Positions 1 through 9,790 of a stretch of 64,000 nt of DNA are shown here, piece by piece. The stretch spans positions 51,800 to 115,799 of the forward strand of contig NZ_LFLT01000014.1 of the NCBI RefSeq assembly GCF_001189955.1, written 5' to 3'. The position numbers and the translations under genes were made by a program. Each line of letters begins with the position of its first letter. Positions within the stretch are counted from its first letter, which is position 1. Origin of the DNA: Herbaspirillum chlorophenolicum (GTDB taxonomy: Bacteria > Pseudomonadota > Gammaproteobacteria > Burkholderiales > Burkholderiaceae_D). Below the pieces are notes generated by a model that saw only the letters and a list, made by a program, of their open reading frames with translations, made no database searches and was not told the origin of the DNA.

Positions 1-171
1 AGCACGCGCGTTCTTTTTGTTTGGCAGATGTAAATATCGGGGGAGGTATCAGTCGCCCTGAGTGATGCAAAAAAATCAAAAGCGGTAAATTAACCGTTGA
101 GAAACCACCTACCGACACCAGCCGGCGGGAATAAAAAATCTGGGCACAGCCCTCAATTCTTGGAGACAGAA

Positions 172-921
172 ATGCAGAAACAATTTTCCCTTTTGCCCAA
201 AATCGCCGCGTTGTCCGTGATGGCCGCATGCGCTGCACCTGCCATGGCGCAGACCGCCGGCAGTAATATTGTGAACTTGGGGTGGTTCCACCTGATGCCG
301 CAGGATTCGAGCGAAACTCTGCGTAAGAATGACGGCCCGGGAGCTGGCCCGATTCCAGGTTCGGGAGCGACGATTACCAACGCTGATACCCTCGGCTTTG
401 CTTTCACCCACTTTTTTACCGATAACTTCGCATTGACGACTGACCTCGGTATTCCTCCGACCTTCAAGCTGAATGGCACAGGCACTCTGGCAGGCGTTGG
501 TGAGATTGGCAAGGCCAAGCAGTGGAGTCCGGCGGTCGTGGCCAAGTGGTATTTCGGCGATGGCAACAGCAAATTCCGCCCGTTCGTCGGCGCTGGTGTG
601 AGTTATGTCTGGTATGACAGCATCGAACTGAGCAACGGCTTCCAGCAAACCATCTCCAGCAAGTACAGCGGCGGCGCAGTTGCTACGGCCAAGTCCAGCG
701 CCAAATTGAGTTCGTCGTGGGCGCCTGTGTTCAACATCGGTGCGACCTATAACTTCGACAAGAACTGGTCCGTGGCTCTCTCGGTTTCTTACCTGCCTCT
801 CAAGACCAATGCCGACATTACTACTGAACTGCCGGCGGCCGCAGGCGGTACCACGCACTCCAGCACGAGCCTGACGATCAATCCTATCGTGAGCTTCCTG
901 TCTGTCGGCTACAAGTTCTGA
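172..921 (+). CDS. ompW: OmpW-family outer membrane beta-barrel protein
   Basis: A 249-residue protein with a Sec signal peptide (KIAALSVMAACAAPAMA-Q, cleavage near residue 26) followed by a small beta-barrel. It resembles the OmpW family: 'NLGWFHLMPQDSS' near the mature N-terminus, a central 'KQWSPAVVAKWYF', 'RPFVGAGVSYVW', and the closing strand ending 'SVGYKF' with a terminal Phe. OmpW proteins form eight-stranded barrels with a hydrophobic channel. I chose the ATG at 172 because GGAGA sits 8 bases upstream and it begins a clean signal peptide; an upstream in-frame TTG at 97 would add 25 residues that hide it. It is followed by a strong terminator and stands alone. The substrate cannot be told from sequence. 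Confidence 0.87.
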   Translation: MQKQFSLLPKIAALSVMAACAAPAMAQTAGSNIVNLGWFHLMPQDSSETLRKNDGPGAGPIPGSGATITNADTLGFAFTHFFTDNFALTTDLGIPPTFKLNGTGTLAGVGEIGKAKQWSPAVVAKWYFGDGNSKFRPFVGAGVSYVWYDSIELSNGFQQTISSKYSGGAVATAKSSAKLSSSWAPVFNIGATYNFDKNWSVALSVSYLPLKTNADITTELPAAAGGTTHSSTSLTINPIVSFLSVGYKF

Positions 922-938
922 TCCAGCCAGAGCCGAAT

Positions 939-966
939 AAAAAAGCGCCCTTGGGCGCTTTTTTTA
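939..966 (+). terminator. Rho-independent terminator after ompW
   Basis: Stem AAGCGCCC (943-950) / GGGCGCTT (953-960) with a 2-base loop, followed by a T run and preceded by an A run. It ends ompW transcription. Confidence 0.88.
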
Positions 967-1011
967 TGTCATGTTTGCGCCATCGAGGCCGAGGCAGCAT
1001 GCTGAGTAGGG

Positions 1012-1521
1012 TTAGATTTCCCCGGTTCTGATGAAGCTCCCATTGTGGAAAACCAGGGCTGCCTGCGGATTGACCTCGCAGTGTTCTACCTCCCCTACGA
1101 AGATCACATGGTCGCCTTCAGGATACTGGCTGCGGTTATGGCATTCGAACCAGGCAGACACGCCATCTAGTACAGGTTGGCCGGTGCGTGAGAGTGAATA
1201 AGGGATCCCTTCGAAGCGGTTTTCCTTCTTGCTGGCGAACTGCTGCGCCACGTGTGCCTGGTCGGCGCCCAGGATATTGATGACATAGTGCGAATTACCT
1301 GAAAACACAGGCAGGCTATTAGCCTGGGTTCCCAGGCTCCACAGTACCAGCGGGGGAGCCAGCGAAACCGAATTGAACGAACTGGCCGTCAGGCCGAGCA
1401 GGGTGCCGTCGGCCAGGCGCGTAGTGATGACGGTGACGCCGGTGGCGAATTGGGACAGCGCCTGACGGAAATGGGCAGCGTCGAATTCGCGAGACTCAGC
1501 GCGCGGAAAGCGTGTGTGCAT
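1012..1521 (-). CDS. Flavin reductase-like domain protein (HpaC/RutF type)
   Basis: A flavin reductase domain of about 165 residues: 'FRQALSQFATGVTVITT' at the N-terminus, then 'GLTASSFNSVSLAPPLVLWSL', which forms the FMN-binding strand-loop, and C-terminal 'GDHVIFVGEVEHCEV'. Such proteins reduce FMN or FAD with NAD(P)H for a partner monooxygenase, or bind FMN as small oxidoreductases. No monooxygenase gene is nearby, so the partner is unknown. The start is uncertain: the ATG at 1521 gives 169 residues, the usual family length; an ATG at 1557 and a longer reading to 1668 are open, but none has a clear ribosome binding site. It is divergent from msrA. Confidence 0.8.
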   Translation of the reverse strand: MHTRFPRAESREFDAAHFRQALSQFATGVTVITTRLADGTLLGLTASSFNSVSLAPPLVLWSLGTQANSLPVFSGNSHYVINILGADQAHVAQQFASKKENRFEGIPYSLSRTGQPVLDGVSAWFECHNRSQYPEGDHVIFVGEVEHCEVNPQAALVFHNGSFIRTGEI

Positions 1522-1732
1522 CGAAAGTATGGAGTTTGATTCGAAATGGCTGCGCATGGTAAGTGAGCAAGCCGGATATGCGCATGATAACGGATCGCGG
1601 CAAGTCCTGCCGCGGGCAGGCGTGAATATAGGGTCATTGTCATATTGGTTTGTATCAACAAAGCGCACGTCGCTACCGTTTTGCGTTAGAGTTTTAACTA
1701 ACGCAATGGCAATTGAGGATTGGGAGGTCGAT

Positions 1733-2266
1733 ATGGCTAGTGAAATCGCAGTACTGGGCGGCGGTTGTTTTTGGTGCCTGGAGGCGGTCTATCAGCAGGT
1801 CAAGGGCATCGAAGCAGTGGAGTCCGGCTATACGGGAGGCGCGGGCGTCAATCCCAGTTATGAGCAGGTTTGCGGTGGCCAGACCGGCCACGCGGAAGTG
1901 GTGAAACTGCGTTTCGATCCGCAAAGCATCAGCTACCGGGAAATCCTGGAGATATTCTTTACCATTCATGACCCGACCACATTGAATCGCCAGGGCAACG
2001 ACGTCGGTACCCAATACCGGTCGGTCATCTACTACCAGAACGAAATCCAGCACGACACTGCCAAGCACATCATTGCCGAGATGGCACTGGTGTGGGATGC
2101 ACCTATCGTCACGGAGCTGAGTCCATCGCAGCCTTACTATAAGGCTGAGGATTACCACCAGAACTATTTCCAGCAGCATCCCTTCCAGGGATATTGCGCC
2201 TTTGTCGTGGCGCCCAAGTTGGAGAAGTTGCGCGAGGTATTCGCAGACAAGAGCAAGCCGGAATAA
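1733..2266 (+). CDS. msrA: Peptide-methionine (S)-S-oxide reductase MsrA
   Basis: A 177-residue cytoplasmic enzyme that reduces methionine-S-sulfoxide in proteins. The catalytic motif GGCFWCLEA sits at residues ~9-17, followed by 'GVNPSYEQVCGGQTGHAE' and 'FFTIHDPTTLNRQGNDVGTQYRS', all standard for MsrA. The C-terminus 'YHQNYFQQHPFQGYC' carries a possible resolving Cys. The reading frame is open far upstream (to 1514), but the ATG at 1733 is preceded by GGAGG at 1723-1727 and begins exactly where the family begins. It is divergent from the flavin reductase gene and ends at a hairpin shared with cfa. Confidence 0.95.
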   Translation: MASEIAVLGGGCFWCLEAVYQQVKGIEAVESGYTGGAGVNPSYEQVCGGQTGHAEVVKLRFDPQSISYREILEIFFTIHDPTTLNRQGNDVGTQYRSVIYYQNEIQHDTAKHIIAEMALVWDAPIVTELSPSQPYYKAEDYHQNYFQQHPFQGYCAFVVAPKLEKLREVFADKSKPE

Positions 2267-2299
2267 GGGAAGCAGCTCCCGGAGATTTTCGTGCGATGT

Positions 2300-2337
2300 A
2301 AAAAGCGGGCGCCGGCGTAAGCCGTACGCCCGTTTTT
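2300..2337 (+). terminator. Bidirectional terminator between msrA and cfa
   Basis: Outer stem GCGGGCG/CGCCCG with an inner CGGC-GTAA-GCCG hairpin, flanked by an A run on the left and a T run on the right. It can terminate msrA rightward and cfa leftward. Confidence 0.75.
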
Positions 2338-2401
2338 ATTTGATGCGGATCCTTCTTTCTCTATCAGCAATAGGGCAGGAAACGGAGGTAGCGCATCCGT
2401 C

Positions 2402-3607
2402 TCATTGGCCGTAGATATAGTTGCGCGACCATGGCAAGCCCTGCGCGCTGGTGTTGGTCTTGGTGCAGACAACCTGGTACAGCGAGATCCAGTCGCGTTC
2501 GAAACCGTAAGCACTGCCTGCCAGGTAGACGCGCCAGATACGATAGTGCTTCTCGTCGGTGACTTTGCGGATGGCTTCGGTGTTGGCTTCGAAATTATCG
2601 GCCCACATGCTGCAGGTTTTGGCGTAGTGACGGCGCAGGTTTTCCACGTCGAATGCTTCAAGCCCGCCCTCCTGCATGGTCTTCAAGACCACGCTGATGT
2701 GGGGCAGCTCACCGGCCGGGAACACGTACTTGTCGATGAATTCGCCCGCGCCGTAAGGCGATTCTCCGTTGTCGATGTCGGTGGTGGTGATACCGTGGTT
2801 CATCACCATGCCGCCGTCGGCCAGCAGATTGTTGATCTGTTTGAAATAGAGTGGCAGGTTCTTGATGCCGACGTGTTCGAACATACCCACACTGGTAATA
2901 CGGTCGAAGGTGCCGGTGACATCGCGGTAGTCCTGCAGGCGGATTTCAACCTGGCCGGCGAGGCCGGCGCGCTCCACGCGCTCCTTGGCCAGCGCGTATT
3001 GGTTTTGCGACAGGGTGATGCCCACGCATTTGGCGCCGAATTTCTGCGCTGCCCGGATCACCAGCGCGCCCCAGCCGCAGCCGATGTCGAGCAGGGTCTG
3101 GCCGGGTTTGAGCTGGATCTTGTTAAGGATGTGGTCGATTTTCTTGATCTGGGCGGTAGCGAGATCCTCGTCGCCGTTTTCGAAGTAGGCGCAGGAGTAC
3201 ACCATGTGCTCGTCGAGGAACAGCTTGTAGAAGTCGTTGGAGACGTCGTAGTGGTACTGGATCGCCTCGGCGTCCTTCTTCTTGGTGTGGGTCACGCTGC
3301 GTACCATGCGTCCCAGCTTGCCCTCGGCCTTGAGCGTGTTGGACGCCAGCGCGTTGGCGACGCTGATGATGTTCTTGACCGCGCCTTCGACTTCGATCTT
3401 GCCCTCGACATAGGCTTCGCCAAGGTTGGCGAGAGAGGGATTGAGCAGCGAGGTGATGGCTGATGCCTGGGGTACTTTCAGCGTGACTTCAGGGGCTTCC
3501 TGGCTGAAGTCGTATTGCTGGCCGTTCCACAGCACCAGCCGGAGCGGCAGTGCCGATGCGTTGCGAACATTTTCTACCCAGGCGTTAAGCTTCTTTTCCC
3601 AAAACAC
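2402..3607 (-). CDS. cfa: Cyclopropane-fatty-acyl-phospholipid synthase
   Basis: A 401-residue SAM-dependent enzyme that adds a methylene bridge to unsaturated acyl chains of membrane phospholipids. The SAM-binding motif LLDIGCGWGALV is at ~residues 170-181, followed by 'CVGITLSQNQ' and 'ITSVGMFEHVG', with 'VYSCAYFENGDEDL' preceding, all diagnostic of the CFA synthase family. The N-terminal ~100 residues form the lipid-binding region. It lies 50 bases after pdxH on the same strand, so the two probably share a transcript. Length is usual for the family. Confidence 0.95.
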   Translation of the reverse strand: MFWEKKLNAWVENVRNASALPLRLVLWNGQQYDFSQEAPEVTLKVPQASAITSLLNPSLANLGEAYVEGKIEVEGAVKNIISVANALASNTLKAEGKLGRMVRSVTHTKKKDAEAIQYHYDVSNDFYKLFLDEHMVYSCAYFENGDEDLATAQIKKIDHILNKIQLKPGQTLLDIGCGWGALVIRAAQKFGAKCVGITLSQNQYALAKERVERAGLAGQVEIRLQDYRDVTGTFDRITSVGMFEHVGIKNLPLYFKQINNLLADGGMVMNHGITTTDIDNGESPYGAGEFIDKYVFPAGELPHISVVLKTMQEGGLEAFDVENLRRHYAKTCSMWADNFEANTEAIRKVTDEKHYRIWRVYLAGSAYGFERDWISLYQVVCTKTNTSAQGLPWSRNYIYGQ

Positions 3608-3657
3608 GATTTTCCTCCGCGTAGTGACGTGAATGCTTAACAGCCCTGTTCAAGGAA

Positions 3658-4293
3658 TCAGGGCTGCAGGCGCTGCCGCTGCCATTCCCCGCTGTCTGTG
3701 CGGATGTAGAGCACGCGATCATGCATGCGCGATGGCCGGCCTTGCCAGAATTCAATGCGATCAGGGATGACCCGGTAACCGCCCCAATGGGCAGGACGAA
3801 CCGGATGGTCGCCGTGTTGCTGCTTCGTCGTTTCGTATTGCTGTTCCAGCGTGCTGCGATCCGCGACTACCTGGCTTTGCCGGGAGGCGATCGCTCCCAA
3901 CTGGCTGGCCAGCGGACGGCTGGAAAAGTACGCGTCGCTTTCTTCCTTGGTGACGCGTTCTATCTTTCCTTCGATGCGAACCTGGCGCTCAAGTTCGACC
4001 CAATGAAACAACAAGGCTACGTACGGGCTGGCTTCGGCTTCCTTTCCCTTGCGGCTGTCGTAGTTGGTAAACCAGGTAAAGCCATGTTGATCAAATTGTT
4101 TGATCAATACGATGCGCGAAGACGGTCTTCCATCGGGCCCGACGGTGGCAACGCTCATTGCGTTGGGTTCGGGGATCTGTGCTTTGGTCGCTTCATCGAA
4201 CCAGATTGCAAATTGATCAACTGGATCGGCGGCGACTTCGAGTTCGGACAAACTGGCGCGGCTGTAATCTTTACGGAGGTCTGCTATCGACAT
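3658..4293 (-). CDS. pdxH: Pyridoxamine/pyridoxine 5'-phosphate oxidase
   Basis: A 211-residue FMN enzyme making pyridoxal 5'-phosphate from PNP or PMP. Visible motifs: 'MSIADLRKDYSRASLSE' N-terminus, 'NAMSVATVGPDGRPSSRIVLIK' (FMN-binding strand), 'GFTWFTNYDSRKGKE', 'HWVELERQVRIEGKIERV', and the C-terminal 'PDRIEFWQGRPSRMHDR' with the conserved Arg and His residues. The length matches E. coli PdxH. It is the first gene of a likely pdxH-cfa unit. A second vitamin B6 gene, pdxA, lies about 23 kb away in the window. Confidence 0.96.
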   Translation of the reverse strand: MSIADLRKDYSRASLSELEVAADPVDQFAIWFDEATKAQIPEPNAMSVATVGPDGRPSSRIVLIKQFDQHGFTWFTNYDSRKGKEAEASPYVALLFHWVELERQVRIEGKIERVTKEESDAYFSSRPLASQLGAIASRQSQVVADRSTLEQQYETTKQQHGDHPVRPAHWGGYRVIPDRIEFWQGRPSRMHDRVLYIRTDSGEWQRQRLQP

Positions 4294-4440
4294 GCTACTT
4301 GATCCTTTTGGAACAGCGCTAGATTAGCGCGTTTTAAAAAGTTCTGCAGAGCTGCAAAACGGCGAATGCGAGTCCATTGTGCGGCATCCTGACCATTGGC
4401 TCAATGATCCACTGCAAGAATTCTCGATGTCTATGGGCAT

Positions 4441-4473
4441 AAAAAAAGCCGACGCACAGGGCATCGGCTTTCG
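4441..4473 (-). terminator. Terminator after the first yceI gene
   Basis: Stem AAAGCCGA (4445-4452) / TCGGCTTT (4464-4471) with a T run on the minus strand (A run at 4441-4447 on the plus strand). It ends leftward transcription from 4491, separating the YceI/cytochrome b561 unit from pdxH. Confidence 0.8.
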
Positions 4474-4490
4474 TATTGCTGCGAGGCTGA

Positions 4491-5066
4491 TCAGTTGCTC
4501 TTGATCGCTTCGACCTGGATGGCCAGCTTGGTTTCCATGGAGAAGCCGTATTTCGCGCCGTAGTCGATGCCAAAGTCGGCACGGTTGAAGCTGGCCGAGG
4601 CGTCGCCGCCGCAGACTTCGCGCTTGAGCATCGGGTGCTGGATGCAGTTGAATTTGTTGATGGCCAGAGTCAACGGCTTGGTCACGCCATGCAGCGTCAG
4701 CGTTCCCTCGACGGATACCGGCTTGTCGCCGTCGAACTTGATGGCGGTGCCTTTGTAGATGGCAGTCGGGTACTTGGTCACGTCGAACATGTCGGCGCCC
4801 TTGGCGTGCTCGTTCAATTTGGCATGGCCGAAGTCGATCGAAGACGTGTCGACGGTGATTTCCATGGTGCCGGTCTTGGCGGCACGGTCAAGATTCACGG
4901 TGCCGCTGGTCTTGGTGAATTTGCCGCGAAAGATCGACACGCCCATGTGGTCGGCTTCGAAGCTTGGATAGGTGTGGCTCGGGTCGATGGTATAGGTGTC
5001 GGCGGCGAAGGCGGAGCCGACGGTGCCGGCGGCGATCAGGGCGAGGAGGGCGTGATTCAGTTTCAT
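4491..5066 (-). CDS. YceI family periplasmic protein (lipocalin-like, polyisoprenoid binding), copy 1
   Basis: A 191-residue secreted protein: signal peptide '[16 protein letters not shown]' and a YceI domain beginning '[28 protein letters not shown]'. The family forms an extended lipocalin fold that binds isoprenoid chains such as ubiquinone-8 or octaprenyl pyrophosphate. The phrase '[19 protein letters not shown]' is typical. A good ribosome binding site (AAGGAA) precedes the ATG at 5066. It is the last of three leftward genes, after a diverged paralogue and a cytochrome b561; the arrangement suggests a periplasmic quinone- or isoprenoid-related job. Two Cys (in '[17 protein letters not shown]') could form a disulfide. 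Confidence 0.9.
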   Translation of the reverse strand: MKLNHALLALIAAGTVGSAFAADTYTIDPSHTYPSFEADHMGVSIFRGKFTKTSGTVNLDRAAKTGTMEITVDTSSIDFGHAKLNEHAKGADMFDVTKYPTAIYKGTAIKFDGDKPVSVEGTLTLHGVTKPLTLAINKFNCIQHPMLKREVCGGDASASFNRADFGIDYGAKYGFSMETKLAIQVEAIKSN

Positions 5067-5190
5067 GTATCGGTTCCTTGTAGATAAAGTTGGCGCTTCA
5101 AACGCAGTGCTCGGGCTGTTGCGTGGGTGGCGCGGTTTTGCTGATGTGTCCCGTTGGCGGCGTACGGTAGTGTGCCGCCAGCGAGGTGGT

Positions 5191-5769
5191 TTATGGCGTG
5201 GTGACGATATGGAACTTGATGCTCACTTCGTCGGCCACCATGCCGGTGTCTTTCCATTCGCCTTCGCCGATGTTGTAGGTCAGGCGTTTGATCGGCAGCG
5301 TGCCGTCGAAGACTTGGGTGTTGCCTTCCTTCTTTACCGCCAGCGGGAAGCTGACATCGGTGCTTTTGCCCTTGATGGTCAGCTTGCCGGCGACATCGAA
5401 TTTGGTGCCGGCCGGTGCGCCGGCGCTGGGCTTGATCGAGCTTGCGACGAAGGTGGCCTTGGGGAATTGGGCTGCATTGAACCATTCCTTCTTCTGCACT
5501 TCCTGGTTGTATTCGGCTTCACCCAGATCGAAGCTGGCGACGTCGATGTCGACGCTGGCTTTGCCATTGGCAGGCTTGGCTGGGTCGAAATCGATGGCGG
5601 CGGTGAATTTCTTGAACTTGGCGTCCACCGGCACATTCAGCTGCTTGAAGGTGGCGCCGACCGTGCTTTTGGCGGTATCGATCTTGAGCGGTGCGGCCTG
5701 GGCGGAAGTGGCCAGTGCAATCGCTCCGATAGCGATCAGGGTGGTGGGGAGGAAGCTTCGCAGTGTCAT
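5191..5769 (-). CDS. YceI family periplasmic protein, copy 2
   Basis: A 192-residue YceI protein with its own signal peptide ('[17 protein letters not shown]'). The domain starts '[29 protein letters not shown]' and shows '[19 protein letters not shown]', equivalent to the '[12 protein letters not shown]' strand of its neighbour. It is clearly diverged from copy 1, so this is an old tandem pair rather than a recent duplication. Predicted location is the periplasm. It lies between the cytochrome b561 gene and yceI copy 1, same strand, gaps of about 100-125 bases. Ligand is unproven. Confidence 0.88.
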   Translation of the reverse strand: MTLRSFLPTTLIAIGAIALATSAQAAPLKIDTAKSTVGATFKQLNVPVDAKFKKFTAAIDFDPAKPANGKASVDIDVASFDLGEAEYNQEVQKKEWFNAAQFPKATFVASSIKPSAGAPAGTKFDVAGKLTIKGKSTDVSFPLAVKKEGNTQVFDGTLPIKRLTYNIGEGEWKDTGMVADEVSIKFHIVTTP

Positions 5770-5871
5770 ATGAGGTTCCGGTAAAAATAAATAATAAGCC
5801 GGGGATAAGCCGGCGGATGAACATGTGCCGCGGCGGCTGGCGTGCGGCGGATTCCAATACTTGCGAGTCGC

Positions 5872-6396
5872 TTACGGCAGCATGCGCCTGAAGAGATTGT
5901 CGCGGTCGATGAACTGGTGCTTCAGCGCTGCCAGCACATGCAGGCAGAAGGCAGCCAGCATGGCCATGTTCAGCACATAGTGGACATCCTTGAGCAGCGG
6001 CTTGAGTTCCGGGCTGGGCGCCATCAGCACCGGCAACGGCACGATGCCCAGATAGACTACCGGCACGCCGGCCGACAGGCTGTAGAAATAACCGGAGAGC
6101 GGGACGGCAAACATGAGTACGTACAGGCTCGCATGCATCCAATGCGCCAAGGTCTGCTGCCATTGCGACATATGTGCAGGGTAAGCAGGCGCCTTATTGG
6201 TGAGGCGCCACAGCAACCGCAGGCAGGCCAGGGCCAGCACGGTCACGCCTATCCATTTGTGCCAGGAAAAGTACTTGAGCTTGGTCGGGGTCAGCCCAGG
6301 GATATTGACCATGGTCAATCCCAGGCCAAAGGCGGAAACGATCAACAGGGCGATCAGCCAGTGCAGCAGCACGGCGGGTTTGGTGTAGCGGTCCAT
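5872..6396 (-). CDS. Cytochrome b561 (CybB-like di-haem membrane protein)
   Basis: A 174-residue inner-membrane protein with four hydrophobic segments. It opens 'MDRYTKPAVLLHWLIALLIVSAFGLGL', where the LHW histidine is a family haem ligand, and carries further membrane histidines in 'FSWHKWIGV' and 'FCLHVLAALKHQFID'. CybB proteins move electrons between quinone and partners such as superoxide or YceI-associated components. I chose the ATG at 6396; the open frame to 6567 upstream has no family similarity. It leads the leftward cybB-yceI-yceI set, an association seen in other proteobacteria. Confidence 0.88.
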   Translation of the reverse strand: MDRYTKPAVLLHWLIALLIVSAFGLGLTMVNIPGLTPTKLKYFSWHKWIGVTVLALACLRLLWRLTNKAPAYPAHMSQWQQTLAHWMHASLYVLMFAVPLSGYFYSLSAGVPVVYLGIVPLPVLMAPSPELKPLLKDVHYVLNMAMLAAFCLHVLAALKHQFIDRDNLFRRMLP

Positions 6397-6724
6397 AGCG
6401 TGTGAATTTTGTTGTTGCAGTTGGAACGGTGTGGCCTGAAATGGTTTCGTCACAGCAGGGATCCAGGCTGGGAATTGCGCGATGGAGGCGACGCGGCAAA
6501 CTCCTGGGTGCATTGCATCATGCCACTCTTTTGCCGATCGTGAGTATAAAGAGGTTCGCGACTTCACATTACTGGCAGAAATGGAATTTCACCCGTCCGA
6601 TTTTGCGAGTAATTCTTTGGTGAGAGCGCCGGAAAGAAGGTGAGGGAAACAAAAATGGCATGCAGGACGCACGCCATCAGGAGAGGTGGATTGCCTGCCT
6701 GGCGGCAGGCAATCCGGGTGAGGC
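6397..6724. other. Intergenic region between purB and the cytochrome b561 gene
   Basis: About 330 bases without a supportable gene. It holds the leader of the leftward cytochrome gene and, at 6688-6715, a perfect hairpin downstream of purB (listed separately). I saw nothing else that can be supported. Confidence 0.6.
6688..6715 (-). terminator. Perfect 12-bp hairpin downstream of purB
   Basis: GGATTGCCTGCC (6688-6699), loop TGGC, GGCAGGCAATCC (6704-6715): a perfect inverted repeat 10 bases after the purB stop. No U tract follows on the minus strand, so it is either a transcript-stabilising hairpin or an inefficient terminator. Confidence 0.55.
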
Positions 6725-8156
<1,432 letters not shown>

Positions 8157-8275
8157 CCCCGGAATCGCCTGAAGGCGGGATTTTACCATTTGCCGGCTAT
8201 CCAGCCCCAGTTTTGCCGGTCTGTTGCTTTCCGGCAGGCGGGGCCTGGTCCCTGAATTTGTGCCGAAGGCCGAAT

Positions 8276-8283
8276 GCTATAAT
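8276..8283 (+). promoter_or_regulatory. Extended -10 promoter for the glutathione transferase gene
   Basis: A perfect TATAAT at 8278-8283, just after a TGC giving the extended -10 form TGCTATAAT, 27 bases before the ATG at 8310. No good -35 at standard spacing. Confidence 0.6.
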
Positions 8284-8309
8284 CGCTGCGGATAATTACT
8301 CTAAAGACT

Positions 8310-8924
8310 ATGCTGAAACTCATTGGCTCTTACGGCAGTCCGTTCGTGCGCAAGGTGCGCGTCGTGATGGCTGAGAAAAAAGTCGACTACGAATTCATTT
8401 TGGAAGATGTCTGGAGTGCATCGACCACCATCCAGCAAAGCAACCCGCTGGGCAAGGTGCCTTGCCTGCTGATGGATGACGGCGGCGCCATGTTCGATTC
8501 GCGCGTGATCGTCGAATACCTCGATACCCTGACCCCGGTCGGCAAGCTGTTGCCGCCCAACGGCCGCGAGCGCGCCGAGATTAAGTGCTGGGAAGCGCTG
8601 GCCGATGGCCTGCTGGATGCCGCAGTGCTGGTGCGCCTGGAAAAGACCCAGCGCCCTACCAAGCAGCAGAGCCCGGAATGGATCAAGCGCCAGTGGAGCA
8701 AGGTGGAGGCATCCCTGAAAGCGATGGCCGATGGCCTGGGGGAAAAGCCGTTTTGCGTCGGCAACCACTATAGCCTGGCGGACGTCGCTGTCGGTTGCGC
8801 TCTGGGGTGGCTGGCTTTCCGTTTCCCCGATCTGGGATGGCGCGAAGAGTACCCGGAGCTGGTTCGCCTGTTCGACAAGGTGTCGGAACGGCAGTCATTC
8901 AGGGATACGGTGCCACAGGCCTGA
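8310..8924 (+). CDS. Glutathione S-transferase family protein
   Basis: A 204-residue cytosolic GST. The N-terminal thioredoxin-like domain begins 'MLKLIGSYGSPFVRKVRVVM' with the SPF serine (residue ~10) in the position of the catalytic Ser/Cys, then 'NPLGKVPCLLMDDG' with the cis-Pro and 'FDSRVIVEYLD' (the gamma-glutamyl-binding DSR). The C-terminal helical domain holds 'YSLADVAVGCALGWL'. It most resembles the YibF-like bacterial group. The substrate is not predictable. Monocistronic, between an extended -10 promoter and a strong terminator. Confidence 0.9.
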   Translation: MLKLIGSYGSPFVRKVRVVMAEKKVDYEFILEDVWSASTTIQQSNPLGKVPCLLMDDGGAMFDSRVIVEYLDTLTPVGKLLPPNGRERAEIKCWEALADGLLDAAVLVRLEKTQRPTKQQSPEWIKRQWSKVEASLKAMADGLGEKPFCVGNHYSLADVAVGCALGWLAFRFPDLGWREEYPELVRLFDKVSERQSFRDTVPQA

Positions 8925-8956
8925 GTTTGGGTCGGTGCATGGGTGCCGATGGATGT

Positions 8957-8988
8957 AAAAAACGCGCTTCTCTGAAGCGCGTTTTTTT
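8957..8988 (+). terminator. Terminator after the glutathione transferase gene
   Basis: ACGCGCTTC (8962-8970), loop TCT, GAAGCGCGT (8974-8982), then seven T. The A run on the left lets it also act on leftward bacterioferritin transcripts ending at 9011. Confidence 0.88.
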
Positions 8989-9010
8989 GCAGCCGGACCA
9001 TCCGTAAGGC

Positions 9011-9490
9011 TTACTCGCTGGCCGGGGACATCTGGCTTTGCAGGTAGTTCTGGATGCCGACTTTCTCGATCAGGTCCAGCTGGGTTTCCAGCCAGTCGAT
9101 GTGCTCTTCGGTATCGTCCAGAATCATCTGGAACAGTTCGCGGGAGACATAGTCGCCGTGCTGTTCACAGGTGGCGATGCCTTCCTTGACGGTCTTGTGC
9201 GCAGCCTTTTCCAGCTTCAGGTCGCACTCGATCATTTCCTTGGTGTTTTCACCGATCATCAGCTTGTGCAGCGCCTGCAGGTTGGGCAGGCCGTCCAGCA
9301 TCAGGATGCGGTCGATCAGCTTGTCCGCATGCTTCATTTCGCCGATCGATTCGGCGTATTCCTTCGCGCCGATCTTATCCAGGCCCCAGTGCTTGTACAT
9401 GCGGGCATGCAGGAAATATTGGTTGATCGCGGTGAGCTCGTTTGTCAGTTGCGCATTGAGCAACTTGATGACAGCTGGATCGCCTTTCAT
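9011..9490 (-). CDS. bfr: Bacterioferritin
   Basis: A 159-residue haem-containing ferritin that oxidises Fe(II) and stores Fe(III) in a 24-mer. All ferroxidase ligands are visible: Glu18, Glu51 and His54 in 'AESIGEMKHADKLIDR', with the later Glu and 'DDTEEHIDWLE' pair. Met52, the axial ligand of the inter-subunit haem, is present, so this is a true bacterioferritin and not a haem-free ferritin. I chose the ATG at 9490, preceded by AGAGG; a longer reading to 9550 is not supported. Bfd, which releases iron from Bfr, is encoded about 2.5 kb away in the hemP operon. Confidence 0.96.
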   Translation of the reverse strand: MKGDPAVIKLLNAQLTNELTAINQYFLHARMYKHWGLDKIGAKEYAESIGEMKHADKLIDRILMLDGLPNLQALHKLMIGENTKEMIECDLKLEKAAHKTVKEGIATCEQHGDYVSRELFQMILDDTEEHIDWLETQLDLIEKVGIQNYLQSQMSPASE

Positions 9491-9616
9491 GGGAACCTCT
9501 GAATTCGTTAGTAGATGAAGAAGCCGCGTACAGAATCTGAGCAAATGCACAGCGGATGTGCGGCGGCAAGAACGGACGCATCATAGCGCAGGCCTTTTGT
9601 TTCTTCATCATTAATT

Positions 9617-9635
9617 AGCGCGAATCATTCTTGTC
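9617..9635 (-). promoter_or_regulatory. Candidate Fur site upstream of bfr
   Basis: AGCGCGAATCATTCTTGTC matches the hemP Fur-like box (12611-12629) at 13 of 19 positions and has the symmetric core GAATCATTC. It lies about 127 bases upstream of bfr. Inference by similarity only. Confidence 0.35.
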
Positions 9636-9747
9636 ATAATTCTTCGTTGCTTTGCGCCAGGAGGCAGTTGAAGGGACATCCATTGTGAATGCAGATGCCG
9701 TTTCCCCGCGAGCCTGCTCGGCCGTTTGGCGCAATTTGCCCGGAGCA

Positions 9748-9790
9748 GAAAAAGCAAAGCCTCCGTCGCATAGCGAGGGAGGCTTTGTTT
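9748..9790 (-). terminator. Terminator after exbD
   Basis: AAAGCCTCC (9756-9764) pairs with GGAGGCTTT (9778-9786); on the minus strand it is followed by a T-rich run (A run at 9748-9753 on the plus strand). It ends the leftward hemP-to-exbD operon. Confidence 0.75.

Noticed and set aside
4087..4107. Perfect 9-bp inverted repeat (TTGATCAAA-TTG-TTTGATCAA) resembling a regulator site
   Set aside because: It lies in the middle of pdxH and encodes conserved residues (LIKQFDQH); most likely chance from codons.
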